From: Palleronia salina
GTDB taxonomy: Bacteria; Pseudomonadota; Alphaproteobacteria; Rhodobacterales; Rhodobacteraceae
Assembly (NCBI RefSeq): GCF_900141995.1
Contig: NZ_FQZA01000001.1
Location: forward strand, 162,392-226,391
Direction of reading: 5' to 3'
Length of the DNA stretch: 64,000 nt
The position numbers and the translations under genes were made by a program. This document shows positions 46,589 through 55,705 of this stretch, in pieces (the first letter of the stretch is position 1; the number at the start of each line of letters is the position of its first letter). The notes below the pieces were generated by a model, which was given only the letters and a program-made list of their open reading frames with translations, was not told the DNA's origin and did no database searches.

Positions 46589-48961
46589 ATGCCGCTCAAA
46601 GACCGTGTGACCCCCGAGACGGGTGTTGCCGAAGGCCTGGCCTACAAGTGCCGCCAACTGCTCAACCACTCGGAAACGGCCTTCGACGCCCATACCGCCA
46701 TTGCCCCCATGCTGGGCGGGCAGGTGGACGGCGACGTGGCCACCTTCGGGTTCTGGACGCCCGAGCTGCAGGACCAGCGCGTGCCCGAAGGCGACGTGTT
46801 CCTGGAAGTGCTGTCGCCCAAGGGGCCGCTGGACCTGACCCGCGCCCACCAGCAGGTCACGTTCGACCGGATCTACCTGCCCGTCTCGCGCTACGAGGCG
46901 CATACCTTCTGCGCCGCCAGGGGCATGATGGCGGGCAACCGCGAACAGGGCGGTGATTTCTACTGCCTCGTCTGGCGCGACGCGCAGGACACCTGGCACC
47001 GGATCCTCGATCCGCTCGCCATGTCGCTGCCTTTCGGTGCCTTCGCGCCCGCCGAGCTTTACGACGTGAAGGCCATGCTGGACCGGCGCGGCGACAAGGC
47101 GTACTGGGCGCAATTCGCGGGCGACACGCCGCACAAGTTCGACCCGCCCGCCAACATCCTCCAGATCCACGTGCCCACCGCCACAGCCGGCGGCACCCTG
47201 GCCGCGCTGACCCGCCAGTTCGAACGTATGGGCGAACGGGTCGCCAACGACCTGACGCTCGATCCCCTGGACCAGATCTTCATGGGCTACGACGCCGTGC
47301 AGCTTCTGCCGGTCGAGCCGACGACGACCTACGAGACCGGCCCGGCCTTCTGGGAGGAACTGGACGGCGCCACGGACGAGGAGATCACCGTCGACCTGAC
47401 GCGGCCCGACACCACGAACTGGGGCTACGATATCGTCATCTCCGGCATGGCGACCGTGAACCCGGTGCTGCTGGAATCGGGGCGCCCGGACGAGCTGGTG
47501 GATTTTGCCACCGTTCTGCACAACTTCCCGACCAGGCCCAAGAAGCTGATCTTCGACGTGGTGTTCGGCCATTCCGACAACCAGGGACTGGACGCGCTCA
47601 ACCACCATTTCTTCGCCGGGCCGAACATGTACGGCCAGAACATGGACTACAAGAACCCGGCCGTCCGCGCGATCATGCTGGAGTTGCAGCGCCGCAAGGT
47701 GAATTTCGGCGCCGACGGCGTGCGCGTCGACGGCGCGCAGGACTTCAAGTGGTGGGACGCCGGCACGCAGGAGCTCCGCCACGACGACGACTATCTCGAC
47801 CTGATGTCCGACATGGTGCAGGAGGTCGCGGGCACCAAGTATTACCCCTGGTTCGTGTTCGAGGACGGGCGCCCCTGGCCGCAGGAGGACTGGGAGCTGA
47901 GCTCGACCTACCGCGCCGTGATCGAGAACCAGCGCGATGACCCGGACGTGTTCCAGTGGGGGCCGCTGACCTTCGCGCACAACACGCCCTTCATCTACGG
48001 CTTCTGGCTTTCGAAGTGGTGGCGCATCAAGGAGGTCCTGTCGGTGGGGGCCAACTGGATCTCGGGCACCGCGAACCACGACACGCTGCGGCGAGGCACG
48101 CAGGTGAACCCCAAGCTCAATATCAATACGCGGCTTGGCGATACCCAGATGGAGATCCTGGAAAAGGCATACGACAACCCGGCGGTGTCCATGCTGACCT
48201 ACGCCGCGCTGCCGGGCGTGCCCATGGACTTTCTCAATGCCACCGCGCGGGCGAACTGGGGCTTCATCCGCAACCAGGACGACAAGTACGGTGTGAAGGT
48301 CGTGGCCGAGGAGGCGATCAGCCTGAAATGGCAGGTGGACGAGTACCGCTACTCGGTGCCGGGCAATTTCCGCCGCCTGAAAGAGCTGGGATATGAGACG
48401 CGGGCCGACCTGGCGCGCTTCTTCGAGTTCCTGCCCGCCCTGGTCGAGGTGACCGAGTACGACCTTGACCACATCGCCAAGCTGCTGAACCAGGTCGAGC
48501 CGCCGCTGGCCGGGCCCGGCACCTTCACCGTGTCAGACCTGAAGAAGATCGCGCGCGCGTGGATGGACGACATGCACGAATACTGCAACGTGTCGAACTC
48601 CATGTCCGCGCTGGACGAGCGGCAGACCCAGTTCATGCTGGATCTGCGCAATTTCCGGCGCGCCAACCGGTGGCTGCGGCAGAATCTCGGCCCCGAGGAC
48701 TATTTCGACTACGTGCAGCCTGTGGACGGTCGCGTGCTGTTCACCTCGTACCGGAAGCACGAGGGGCGCGAGGTCTATACCATCACGCATATGGAGGGCG
48801 GGCCGTCCGGCGAATTCGACCCGCTGCGCCTGAAGATCCCAGGGCTGAAGGGCGCGGGCTGGACCTGCGCGCTGCGCACGCCGGGGATCGGGCCGGATTA
48901 CATCTCGGGGCCGATCGTCCTGCGCGACAGCATGGGGCTGGTCTTCACCCGGGGCATGTGA
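46589..48961 (+). CDS. gghA: GH13-like glycosidase, probable glucosylglycerol hydrolase
   Basis: A 790-residue cytosolic protein with weak GH13 character. The catalytic regions I can place are D381 (GVRVDGAQDF, nucleophile position), E425 (FVFEDGRPW, possible acid/base) and D498 (GTANHDTL, third acidic residue). The N-terminal about 200 residues (FGFWTPELQDQRVPEGDVFLE) are not an amylase module. From memory, this architecture fits the glucosylglycerol hydrolase family first described in Synechocystis (GghA, Slr1670), often found in proteobacterial glycogen operons; I could not check this. That enzyme releases glucose and glycerol from the osmolyte glucosylglycerol. No glucosylglycerol-phosphate synthase is in the window, so use of an imported compound is more likely than turnover of an endogenous one. 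Confidence 0.6.
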   Translation: MPLKDRVTPETGVAEGLAYKCRQLLNHSETAFDAHTAIAPMLGGQVDGDVATFGFWTPELQDQRVPEGDVFLEVLSPKGPLDLTRAHQQVTFDRIYLPVSRYEAHTFCAARGMMAGNREQGGDFYCLVWRDAQDTWHRILDPLAMSLPFGAFAPAELYDVKAMLDRRGDKAYWAQFAGDTPHKFDPPANILQIHVPTATAGGTLAALTRQFERMGERVANDLTLDPLDQIFMGYDAVQLLPVEPTTTYETGPAFWEELDGATDEEITVDLTRPDTTNWGYDIVISGMATVNPVLLESGRPDELVDFATVLHNFPTRPKKLIFDVVFGHSDNQGLDALNHHFFAGPNMYGQNMDYKNPAVRAIMLELQRRKVNFGADGVRVDGAQDFKWWDAGTQELRHDDDYLDLMSDMVQEVAGTKYYPWFVFEDGRPWPQEDWELSSTYRAVIENQRDDPDVFQWGPLTFAHNTPFIYGFWLSKWWRIKEVLSVGANWISGTANHDTLRRGTQVNPKLNINTRLGDTQMEILEKAYDNPAVSMLTYAALPGVPMDFLNATARANWGFIRNQDDKYGVKVVAEEAISLKWQVDEYRYSVPGNFRRLKELGYETRADLARFFEFLPALVEVTEYDLDHIAKLLNQVEPPLAGPGTFTVSDLKKIARAWMDDMHEYCNVSNSMSALDERQTQFMLDLRNFRRANRWLRQNLGPEDYFDYVQPVDGRVLFTSYRKHEGREVYTITHMEGGPSGEFDPLRLKIPGLKGAGWTCALRTPGIGPDYISGPIVLRDSMGLVFTRGM

Positions 48962-49038
48962 CCGATCACAACGGTTGCAGCGCAGGCGTGGCCCACCCAT
49001 GATGCCCATATGTCGGGCAATTCGGAAAGGCGGCCGCC

Positions 49039-50697
49039 ATGAAGATGCTGGAAAACTATAGCCGCTTCAGCGCGCTTGCCGCGGCTGCGGCGCTGACGGT
49101 GGTGTGTCTAGCCCTGGTGCCGCTGTCCGGCTGGGCCTGGCTCGGCGTCCTGGTGTTCGGCGCTCTCACGGCCGTGGGCGTGCGCGACATGCGCCAGACG
49201 CATCACGCGATCCTGCGCAACTACCCGATCCTGGGCCATATCCGGTTCTTCTTCGAGAAGATCCGCCCCGAGATCCGCCAGTATTTCATCGAATCCGACC
49301 ACGACGAGGAGCCGTTCAGCCGCGAGGACCGGTCGATCGTCTACCAGCGTGCCAAGAACGAAGAGGCCGCGCGCCCCTTCGGCACCAAGCAGAAGGTCTA
49401 CGAGGGCGGCTATGGGTGGATGACCCACTCCATCGTGCCCACCCACCTGGACCGGCACGATTTCCGCGTCAGCATCGGCGGCCTGGACTGTAAGAAGCCC
49501 TACGACGCCTCGCTCTACAACATTTCGGCCATGTCCTTCGGGTCGCTCTCGGCGGCGGCGATCCGGGCGTTGAACATGGGCGCGAAGGCGGGCGGTTTCG
49601 CCCATGACACCGGCGAAGGCGGCATCAGCAAGTATCACCGCGAGGGCGGTGGCGACCTGATCTGGGAAATCGGGTCGGGCTATTTCGGCTGCCGCACCCA
49701 CGAAGGGCGGTTCGACCCCGACAAGTTCGCCGAGAAGGCCGCCGACGACCAGGTCAAGATGATCGAGATCAAGCTGAGCCAGGGCGCGAAGCCCGGCCAT
49801 GGCGGCATGCTGCCGGCGGCCAAGATCACCGAGGAAATCGCCGAGGCGCGCGACATCCCCATGGGCAAGGACTGCATCTCGCCGGCCGGTCATCCCGAGT
49901 TCTCGACCCCGCGCGAGCTGTGCGCCTTCATCGCCAGGCTGCGCGATCTGTCGGGCGGCAAGCCCGTGGGCTTCAAGCTGTGCATCGGCCACCGGCGCGA
50001 ATTCATGTGCATCGTCAAGGCGATGATCGCCACCGGGATCTACCCGGATTTCATCGTCGTCGACGGCAAGGAGGGCGGCACCGGCGCCGCGCCCCTGGAA
50101 TTCGCCAACCACGTGGGCATGCCCCTGACCGAAGGCCTGACCTTCGTTCACAACACCCTGCGCGGGGCCAATATCCGCGAACGCATCCGCATCGGGGCCA
50201 GTGGCAAGCTGATCCATGCCTTCGACATCGCACAGGCCTTCGCCATGGGGGCGGACTGGTGCAATTCGGCCCGCGGCTTCATGTTCTCGGTCGGCTGCAT
50301 CCAGGCGCAGGCCTGCCATACCAACCATTGCCCCACGGGCGTGACCACGACCGACCCGGTGCGCCAGCGCGCGCTGGTGGTGAAGGACAAGGCGCCGCGC
50401 GTGGCGAACTTCCACCGCAACACCATGCGGGCGCTGGCCGAGATGGCGGGCGCGGCGGGCCTGGACGATCCGCGCGATTTCTTGCCCCATCACTTCATGA
50501 AGCGCGAGGCCGACGGCTCCATGGTCGAGGCCAGCGACGCCTGGCCCTACATGCAGCACAACTACCTGATCGAGAACGAGAATACCGACCGCGAGGACAC
50601 GTATCTCAAGCGCTGGCGCCGGGCCAGCGCCGAGACCTTCGATCCGCCCGAGCCCTATGGCCGGGCCCTGAAGAAGCGCAAGATGGCCGCCGAATAG
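49039..50697 (+). CDS. Membrane-anchored FMN-binding glutamate-synthase-domain protein
   Basis: A 552-residue protein with two N-terminal membrane helices (about residues 12-50) followed by only the FMN-binding synthase domain of glutamate synthase. FMN and substrate motifs: SAMSFGSLSAAAIRALN, HDTGEGGISKYHREGGGDL, SQGAKPGHGGMLP, and VDGKEGGTGAAP. The 3Fe-4S cluster motif C420-x5-C426-x4-C431 is intact. The glutamine amidotransferase domain and GXGXG domain of real GltB are absent, so ammonia would have to come from elsewhere, or the enzyme makes another amino-acid-like product (such domains occur in methylglutamate synthases). It follows the glycogen operon by 77 nt; physiological substrate unknown. 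Confidence 0.85.
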   Translation: MKMLENYSRFSALAAAAALTVVCLALVPLSGWAWLGVLVFGALTAVGVRDMRQTHHAILRNYPILGHIRFFFEKIRPEIRQYFIESDHDEEPFSREDRSIVYQRAKNEEAARPFGTKQKVYEGGYGWMTHSIVPTHLDRHDFRVSIGGLDCKKPYDASLYNISAMSFGSLSAAAIRALNMGAKAGGFAHDTGEGGISKYHREGGGDLIWEIGSGYFGCRTHEGRFDPDKFAEKAADDQVKMIEIKLSQGAKPGHGGMLPAAKITEEIAEARDIPMGKDCISPAGHPEFSTPRELCAFIARLRDLSGGKPVGFKLCIGHRREFMCIVKAMIATGIYPDFIVVDGKEGGTGAAPLEFANHVGMPLTEGLTFVHNTLRGANIRERIRIGASGKLIHAFDIAQAFAMGADWCNSARGFMFSVGCIQAQACHTNHCPTGVTTTDPVRQRALVVKDKAPRVANFHRNTMRALAEMAGAAGLDDPRDFLPHHFMKREADGSMVEASDAWPYMQHNYLIENENTDREDTYLKRWRRASAETFDPPEPYGRALKKRKMAAE

Positions 50698-50712
50698 GGC
50701 GCGGCAAGCGGC

Positions 50713-51690
50713 TCAGCCGTGGGTGATGCCGGCGGCCATGAGGCCCTCGAGGTGCTGCGCGCAACCGGTGAGCGCGGCGAAGTCGTCCTCCACGCCCCAC
50801 ACGGCGAATTGCATCATGAAGTCCGAGAACCGGCCCTTCGCGCGGAACGCCTCGTCAAAGCCGAAGCGCGCCAGGTGCGGCGTCAGGGCGCGTGCCATGC
50901 CCCCGATCATGTAGATCCCGCCGAAGGGCAGGTGGGTCAGGGCCAGGTCGCCCGTGACGCGCCCCATGGCCTGCACGAACGCCTCGGCCGCGCGGATCGC
51001 CACCGGGTCGTCGCCCTGCTCGAGCGCCGCCATGATCTGGGACGAATCCTTGCGCGTGGTCTCGCCGCCCGCCCAGGCGTAGGTCCGCTCGAGGCCCCGG
51101 CCCGACAGAACGTCCTCGACCCCGGGAAACCCGTGGGCCGTCGACACGAAGCGGGCCAGCGACATGTCGTCCTCGGACAGCACCGGGAAGGTGACGTGGC
51201 CGCTTTCGCAGGGGGGCACGTATCGCCCGGTCTCGGTGCGGAAGACGGGCACGGCGTTGAAGCCGGTGCCGATGCCCACGACCAGCTTGGCGTTGTGATC
51301 GGCGCCCGTCGGCCCCGGCACCAGCTGGCGCAGGTTGTCGTCCGATATGTGATCGACCGCGTGGCCCTGGGCTTGCAAATCGTTGAGGATCGCCACCGTT
51401 TCGGCGCCCGTGCACGCGGCCAGGTCGGCGCGGGTCATGGTCCAGCCGACGTTGGTCAGCCGCCCGACGCCATCCATCACCGGCCCCGCCATGGCGATGC
51501 ACGCGCCCGCGCAGTCGCTGACGCCCTGCTCCGACAGGAAGGCGCCCAGGATCTCGCCCAGACCCTCGCGGCCCTGGTTGCGGAACTTGGAAATGGTCTC
51601 GGGCTGCACCACCCCGTCCAGCGCCAGCGCGGCACGGGTGTTCGTGCCCCCGACATCAGCGACGACCGTGCGAACGGGGGATGCGGGCAT
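50713..51690 (-). CDS. glk: Glucokinase (bacterial Glk family)
   Basis: Phosphorylates glucose to glucose-6-phosphate with ATP. A 325-residue GlcK/Glk-type ASKHA kinase: VVADVGGTNTRAALAL at the N-terminus for phosphate, AMAGPVMDG, the LNDLQAQGHAVD segment with catalytic Asp, VGIGTGFNAVPVF, ESGHVTFP and YMIGGMARAL. The start at 51690 has AAGGAAGG upstream. It is divergent from aglE and convergent with the flavoenzyme (15 nt). It fits as the step that captures glucose released by AglA and the putative GghA. Confidence 0.92.
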   Translation of the reverse strand: MPASPVRTVVADVGGTNTRAALALDGVVQPETISKFRNQGREGLGEILGAFLSEQGVSDCAGACIAMAGPVMDGVGRLTNVGWTMTRADLAACTGAETVAILNDLQAQGHAVDHISDDNLRQLVPGPTGADHNAKLVVGIGTGFNAVPVFRTETGRYVPPCESGHVTFPVLSEDDMSLARFVSTAHGFPGVEDVLSGRGLERTYAWAGGETTRKDSSQIMAALEQGDDPVAIRAAEAFVQAMGRVTGDLALTHLPFGGIYMIGGMARALTPHLARFGFDEAFRAKGRFSDFMMQFAVWGVEDDFAALTGCAQHLEGLMAAGITHG

Positions 51691-51816
51691 GGTGTGGCCT
51701 TCCTTGGGGCGGTTGCGCGGGCCTTCGCGTGATAGGACGGAAATGCGGGGGGCTGCAAGAAAATGCCCCGGCCGATCGCGGGTCATCGCGCTGCGCCCGC
51801 GATGCTGCGCTGCGGC

Positions 51817-51833
51817 GAAAATCGATGAAAATC
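51817..51833. promoter_or_regulatory. Direct repeat GAAAATC upstream of the agl operon
   Basis: GAAAATC occurs at 51817-51823 and 51827-51833, exactly 10 bp (one helical turn) apart, 32 bp before the possible aglE -35 box and between glk and aglE. It could be an activator site. Confidence 0.35.
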
Positions 51834-51865
51834 ATGTCACTAAGGGGCGTCCCGGGGCCCATCGG

Positions 51866-51895
51866 TTGACACCCGTCATCCCTTGGGCTTGTCTT
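51866..51895 (+). promoter_or_regulatory. Candidate aglE promoter
   Basis: TTGACA (51866-51871) is a perfect -35 hexamer. At 17-18 bp follows a weak -10 (TGTCTT, 51890-51895). The leader to the ATG is about 90 nt and contains a small hairpin, TGCGCC-CCAA-GGCGCA (51949-51964). Confidence 0.45.
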
Positions 51896-51988
51896 GAGCG
51901 CAGACGAAAAGGGGGGAGCAGGACCGTTGTCCGGCCCCTGCACAACGATGCGCCCCAAGGCGCACGACACAAATTTGGGAGAGATTGC

Positions 51989-53338
51989 ATGAGACATATT
52001 CTTCTTGCCAGCGCCGCGACCATGGCCCTTGGATCCGGCATGGCCGCCGCCCAGGAGCTGGTCTTCCCGGTGGGCGAAGGCGCCTTCAGCTGGGACAGCT
52101 ACGAGGAATTCGCCGCCAACAACGATTATAGCGGCGAAACCATCGACATCGCCGGTCCGTGGACCGGTGCGGACGCCGAGCTGATGAACTCGGTCGCCGC
52201 CTACTTCGCCGAAGCGACCGGCGCGACGGTGAACTATTCCGGCTCGGACAGCTTCGAGCAGGACATCGTCATCTCGACCGAGGCGAACTCGGCCCCGAAC
52301 CTGGCCGCCTTCCCGCAGCCGGGCCTGGTGGCCGACCTCGCCTCGCGCGGCTCGATCACGCCGCTGGACGAGGAAACCGCGAGCTTCATCGCCGAGAACT
52401 ACTCGGCCGGGGAAAGCTGGGTGGACCTGGCGACCTTCGAAGGCCCCGACGGCGAAAGCGCGATGTACGCCTTCCCCTACAAGATCGACGTGAAATCGCT
52501 GGTCTGGTACTCGCCCGAGCAGTTCGAGGAAGCGGGCTACGAGATTCCCGAGACCTACGAAGAGCTGAAGGAACTGACCGCCCAGATCGCCGAAGACGGC
52601 GTGACGCCCTGGTGCATCGGCCTGGGCTCCGGCGCGGCCACTGGCTGGCCGGCCACGGACTGGGTCGAGGACATCATGCTGCGCACGGCCACGCCCGAGC
52701 AGTATGACAACTGGGTCACCAACGACATGCCGTTCGACGATCCGGTCGTCGTCGCCGCGATCGAGGAATACGGCACCTTCCTGCAGGAAGGCTACGTGAA
52801 CGGGGGCCGCGAAGCCGCCGCCACGACCGATTTCCGCGACAGCCCGAGTGGCCTCTTCCAGTTCCCGCCCGAGTGCTACATGCACAAGCAGGCGACGTTC
52901 ATCCCGACCTTCTTCCCCGAAGGCACCGTGGTGGGTGAAGATGTCGACTTCTTCTACTTCCCCGCGCCCGAAGGCGGCGAGACGCCCGTGCTGGGCGGCG
53001 GCACCATGTTCGCCATCACCGAGGACAGCGAAACCGCCCGCGGTTTCATCGATTTCCTGAAGACGCCGATCGCGCACGAGATCTGGGCAGCCCAGGGCGG
53101 CCTGCTGTCGCCGCTGACCTCGATCAACCCCGAGGTGTTCCCGTCCGATCCGGCGCGGGCCACGAACGACATCCTGCTGAACGCGACGACCTTCCGGTTC
53201 GACGGGTCTGACCTGATGCCGGGCGAGATCGGCGCGGGCGCCTTCTGGACCCAGATGGTCGAGTTCACCACCGGCACCCAGGACGCCGAGGCGACCGCCA
53301 CGGCCATCCAGGAGCGTTGGGACAACCTGAAGAACTGA
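51989..53338 (+). CDS. aglE: Alpha-glucoside ABC transporter substrate-binding protein
   Basis: Periplasmic binding protein of the family-1 carbohydrate ABC importers. The 449-residue protein has a signal peptide (AAA cleavage near residue 21), the IAGPWTGADAELMNSVAAYF opening that characterises AglE rather than MalE or ThuE, YAFPYKIDVKSLVWY and ATDWVEDIMLRTATPEQYD ligand-binding regions. Gene order aglE-F-G-A-K is that of Sinorhizobium meliloti, whose system imports sucrose, maltose and trehalose. GGGAGAG upstream of the ATG is the ribosome site. A hairpin after it probably favours its expression over the permeases. Confidence 0.9.
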   Translation: MRHILLASAATMALGSGMAAAQELVFPVGEGAFSWDSYEEFAANNDYSGETIDIAGPWTGADAELMNSVAAYFAEATGATVNYSGSDSFEQDIVISTEANSAPNLAAFPQPGLVADLASRGSITPLDEETASFIAENYSAGESWVDLATFEGPDGESAMYAFPYKIDVKSLVWYSPEQFEEAGYEIPETYEELKELTAQIAEDGVTPWCIGLGSGAATGWPATDWVEDIMLRTATPEQYDNWVTNDMPFDDPVVVAAIEEYGTFLQEGYVNGGREAAATTDFRDSPSGLFQFPPECYMHKQATFIPTFFPEGTVVGEDVDFFYFPAPEGGETPVLGGGTMFAITEDSETARGFIDFLKTPIAHEIWAAQGGLLSPLTSINPEVFPSDPARATNDILLNATTFRFDGSDLMPGEIGAGAFWTQMVEFTTGTQDAEATATAIQERWDNLKN

Positions 53339-53369
53339 TCCGCGGGATCATGTGACGACGCGAAACAGG

Positions 53370-53400
53370 GGGCGTCCGGCATCGTGCCGGGCGCCCTTTT
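53370..53400 (+). terminator. Attenuating hairpin between aglE and aglF
   Basis: GGGCGTCCGGCA pairs with TGCCGGGCGCCC (one G-T wobble) around a TCG loop, followed by TTTT. It lies 31 nt after the aglE stop inside the operon, so it likely lets part of the transcripts end after the abundant binding protein. Confidence 0.68.
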
Positions 53401-53540
53401 CCGTCCGACCGGGTGCGACGCTATCCCGCGTGATTCCGCCGAAAATCCGGCACTTGGCGGTTGCTTCATGGGTCCGCTTGCGCGCAGACTATTCCCAAGG
53501 GTGGCCGCAGATGCCGCCCACGACACAGGGGGGAGACGAG

Positions 53541-54521
53541 ATGCCAGTCATCTTGCAAGGGATCATCACGATCCTCATCGGCGTCGGCGGATGCGTTGCC
53601 TATTTCTATTTCTCCAACCTTCTGCTGGATAAGGTGATCTTTCCGGCCAAGGGCGAGAAGGCGGGCCAGAACATCAACCGCGCGAACCAGGTGCGGCCCT
53701 GGCTGTTCCTGTTCCCCGCCGTGTTCGTGCTGGGGCTCTACCTGGTCTACCCGGTGATCGGATCGTTCTTCCGCTCGCTCTATGGGCGAAACCCGGACGA
53801 GTTCGTGGGCCTTGGAAACTACGCCTCGCTGATCGCGTCCGAGGATTTCCGCATCTCGTTCTTCAACAATTTCCTCTGGGCCATCGTGGTGCCGGCGGGC
53901 GCGACCTTCTTCGGCCTGATGGCCGCGCAGCTGACCGACAAGCTGAGCTGGGGCAACCTCGCCAAGTCGCTGATCTTCATGCCCATGGCGATCAGCTTCG
54001 TGGGCGCCTCGCTGATCTGGAAATTCGTCTACGCCAATGACGCCGATATCGGATTGATCAACGCGATCCGCGCCAGCCTCGGCTTCACCGATCCGGTCGA
54101 CGTGCTGCAGATTCCGTTCTGGAACAACTTCTTCCTGATGATCATCCTGATCTGGATTCAGACCGGGTTCGCCATGGTGATCCTGTCGGCTGCCCTGCGC
54201 GGCATCCCCGAAGAGACGATCGAGGCTGCGATCCTTGACGGCGCGAATCCCTGGCAGCTGTTCTTCCAGATCAAGGTGCCGCAGATCATGGCGACCATCG
54301 TCGTGGTCTGGACCACCATCACCATCCTCGTGCTCAAGGTGTTCGACATCGTCTACACCATGACGGGGGGCAATTTCGGGACCGAGATCCTGCCATCCTA
54401 CATGATGGATTTCATGTTCCGCGACGACGGACGCGCCACGGCCATCGCCTTCGTCATCATGCTGATCGTGCTGCCGGTGATGATCTGGAACATCGTCCAG
54501 GCGCGCAAGGAAATGCGCTGA
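53541..54521 (+). CDS. aglF: Alpha-glucoside ABC transporter permease AglF
   Basis: A 326-residue inner-membrane permease. An extra N-terminal helix (GIITILIGVGGCVAYFYFS) precedes the usual MalF-type six-helix core beginning at PWLFLFPAVFVLGLYLVYPV. The ATPase-coupling EAA loop is visible as EETIEAAILDGANPWQLFFQI. The start at 53541 has a GGGGGGAGA ribosome site; the longer frame upstream contains the attenuator hairpin and is not coding. 29 nt before aglG. Confidence 0.92.
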   Translation: MPVILQGIITILIGVGGCVAYFYFSNLLLDKVIFPAKGEKAGQNINRANQVRPWLFLFPAVFVLGLYLVYPVIGSFFRSLYGRNPDEFVGLGNYASLIASEDFRISFFNNFLWAIVVPAGATFFGLMAAQLTDKLSWGNLAKSLIFMPMAISFVGASLIWKFVYANDADIGLINAIRASLGFTDPVDVLQIPFWNNFFLMIILIWIQTGFAMVILSAALRGIPEETIEAAILDGANPWQLFFQIKVPQIMATIVVVWTTITILVLKVFDIVYTMTGGNFGTEILPSYMMDFMFRDDGRATAIAFVIMLIVLPVMIWNIVQARKEMR

Positions 54522-54550
54522 GCCGGTCCGCGCGAGGGAGGAGCAAGTAA

Positions 54551-55702
54551 ATGGACAATATCGCAGGACAGAAATCGTCCCTGACCTGGGCCACCCACAT
54601 CTCGGTGCTGTTGCTGGTGCTGCTATGGCTGATCCCGACCATCGGGCTGTTCGTGTCGTCGTTCCGCGACCGCGACCAGATCTCGGCCAGCGGCTGGTGG
54701 AACGCGCCCTTCGCGGTGGAGCTGACGGCCCGCGGGCGCACGTCGGCCGAGGCCACGCCCGACGGCGACATGTTCGTGGTGACGGGCAACATCTACGACG
54801 ACCCCGAGGCGCAGAGCTATTTTCCCGGGGGCGGTGGCGAGGTCGTGGCCTTCGGCACGCGCGGCGCCAACCCGACCGAGTTCGATGCGGGGACCGAGGC
54901 CGACCTGGGCGATGGCGAAACGCTGACGGTGAACGCGGACGGCACCTACCGGTACGTCTCGCCCGAGGATCCGGGATCACGCGGGCAGCGGGTGTATTTC
55001 GCGGCTGCGAGTCCACCGAACTTCACGCTCGATAACTACGAACAGGTGCTGACGGCCGACAACATGGACCAGGCCTTCATCAACACGTTCACGGTGACGA
55101 TCCCGGCCACCATCATCCCGATTCTCATCGCGGCCTTCGCGGCCTACGCGCTGGCGTGGATGGACTTCCCCGGACGGGGAGTCCTGATCGCGGTGGTCGT
55201 TGGTCTGCTCGTCGTGCCCTTGCAGCTTGCGCTGGTGCCGATGCTGAACCTGCACAACAAGCTGGGCATCGGCCAGAGCTTCATGGGCATCTGGTTCGCG
55301 CACACGGCGTTCGGCATGCCCTTGGCGGTCTACCTGTTGCGCAACTACATGGTCGGCCTGCCGCGCGACATCATCGAGTCGGCCAAGGTCGACGGGGCCA
55401 CCGATTTCGAGCTGTTCGTGCGGATCATCCTGCCGCTGTCGCTGCCCGCGCTGGCCGCGTTCAGCATCTTCCAGTTCCTGTGGACCTGGAACGACCTGCT
55501 GGTGGCCAAGGTGTTCCTGCCGTCCGATGACGCCAGCAAGGTGATGACCGTGAAGATCGCCGACGACCTTCTGGGCTCACGCGGAGGCGACTGGGGGATC
55601 CTGGCGACCGCCGCCTTCGTGTCCATCGCCGTGCCGCTCCTGGTGTTCTTCACCATGCAGCGGTTCCTCGTGCGCGGTCTGCTGGCGGGATCGGTGAAGT
55701 AA
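54551..55702 (+). CDS. aglG: Alpha-glucoside ABC transporter permease AglG with large periplasmic insert
   Basis: A 383-residue MalG-type permease. Helix 1 (residues about 14-36) is followed by an unusual insert of about 120 residues (about 45-160) that is Gly/Asp/Thr-rich and beta-like (FVVTGNIYDDPEAQSYFP, ADLGDGETLTVNADGTYRYV), then the normal permease core with EAA loop DIIESAKVDGATDFELFVRI. The insert is periplasmic by topology and is a trait of AglG-type permeases; it may contact AglE. Start codon just after GGAGGAG. 3 nt before aglA. Confidence 0.92.
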   Translation: MDNIAGQKSSLTWATHISVLLLVLLWLIPTIGLFVSSFRDRDQISASGWWNAPFAVELTARGRTSAEATPDGDMFVVTGNIYDDPEAQSYFPGGGGEVVAFGTRGANPTEFDAGTEADLGDGETLTVNADGTYRYVSPEDPGSRGQRVYFAAASPPNFTLDNYEQVLTADNMDQAFINTFTVTIPATIIPILIAAFAAYALAWMDFPGRGVLIAVVVGLLVVPLQLALVPMLNLHNKLGIGQSFMGIWFAHTAFGMPLAVYLLRNYMVGLPRDIIESAKVDGATDFELFVRIILPLSLPALAAFSIFQFLWTWNDLLVAKVFLPSDDASKVMTVKIADDLLGSRGGDWGILATAAFVSIAVPLLVFFTMQRFLVRGLLAGSVK

Positions 55703-55705
55703 TCC

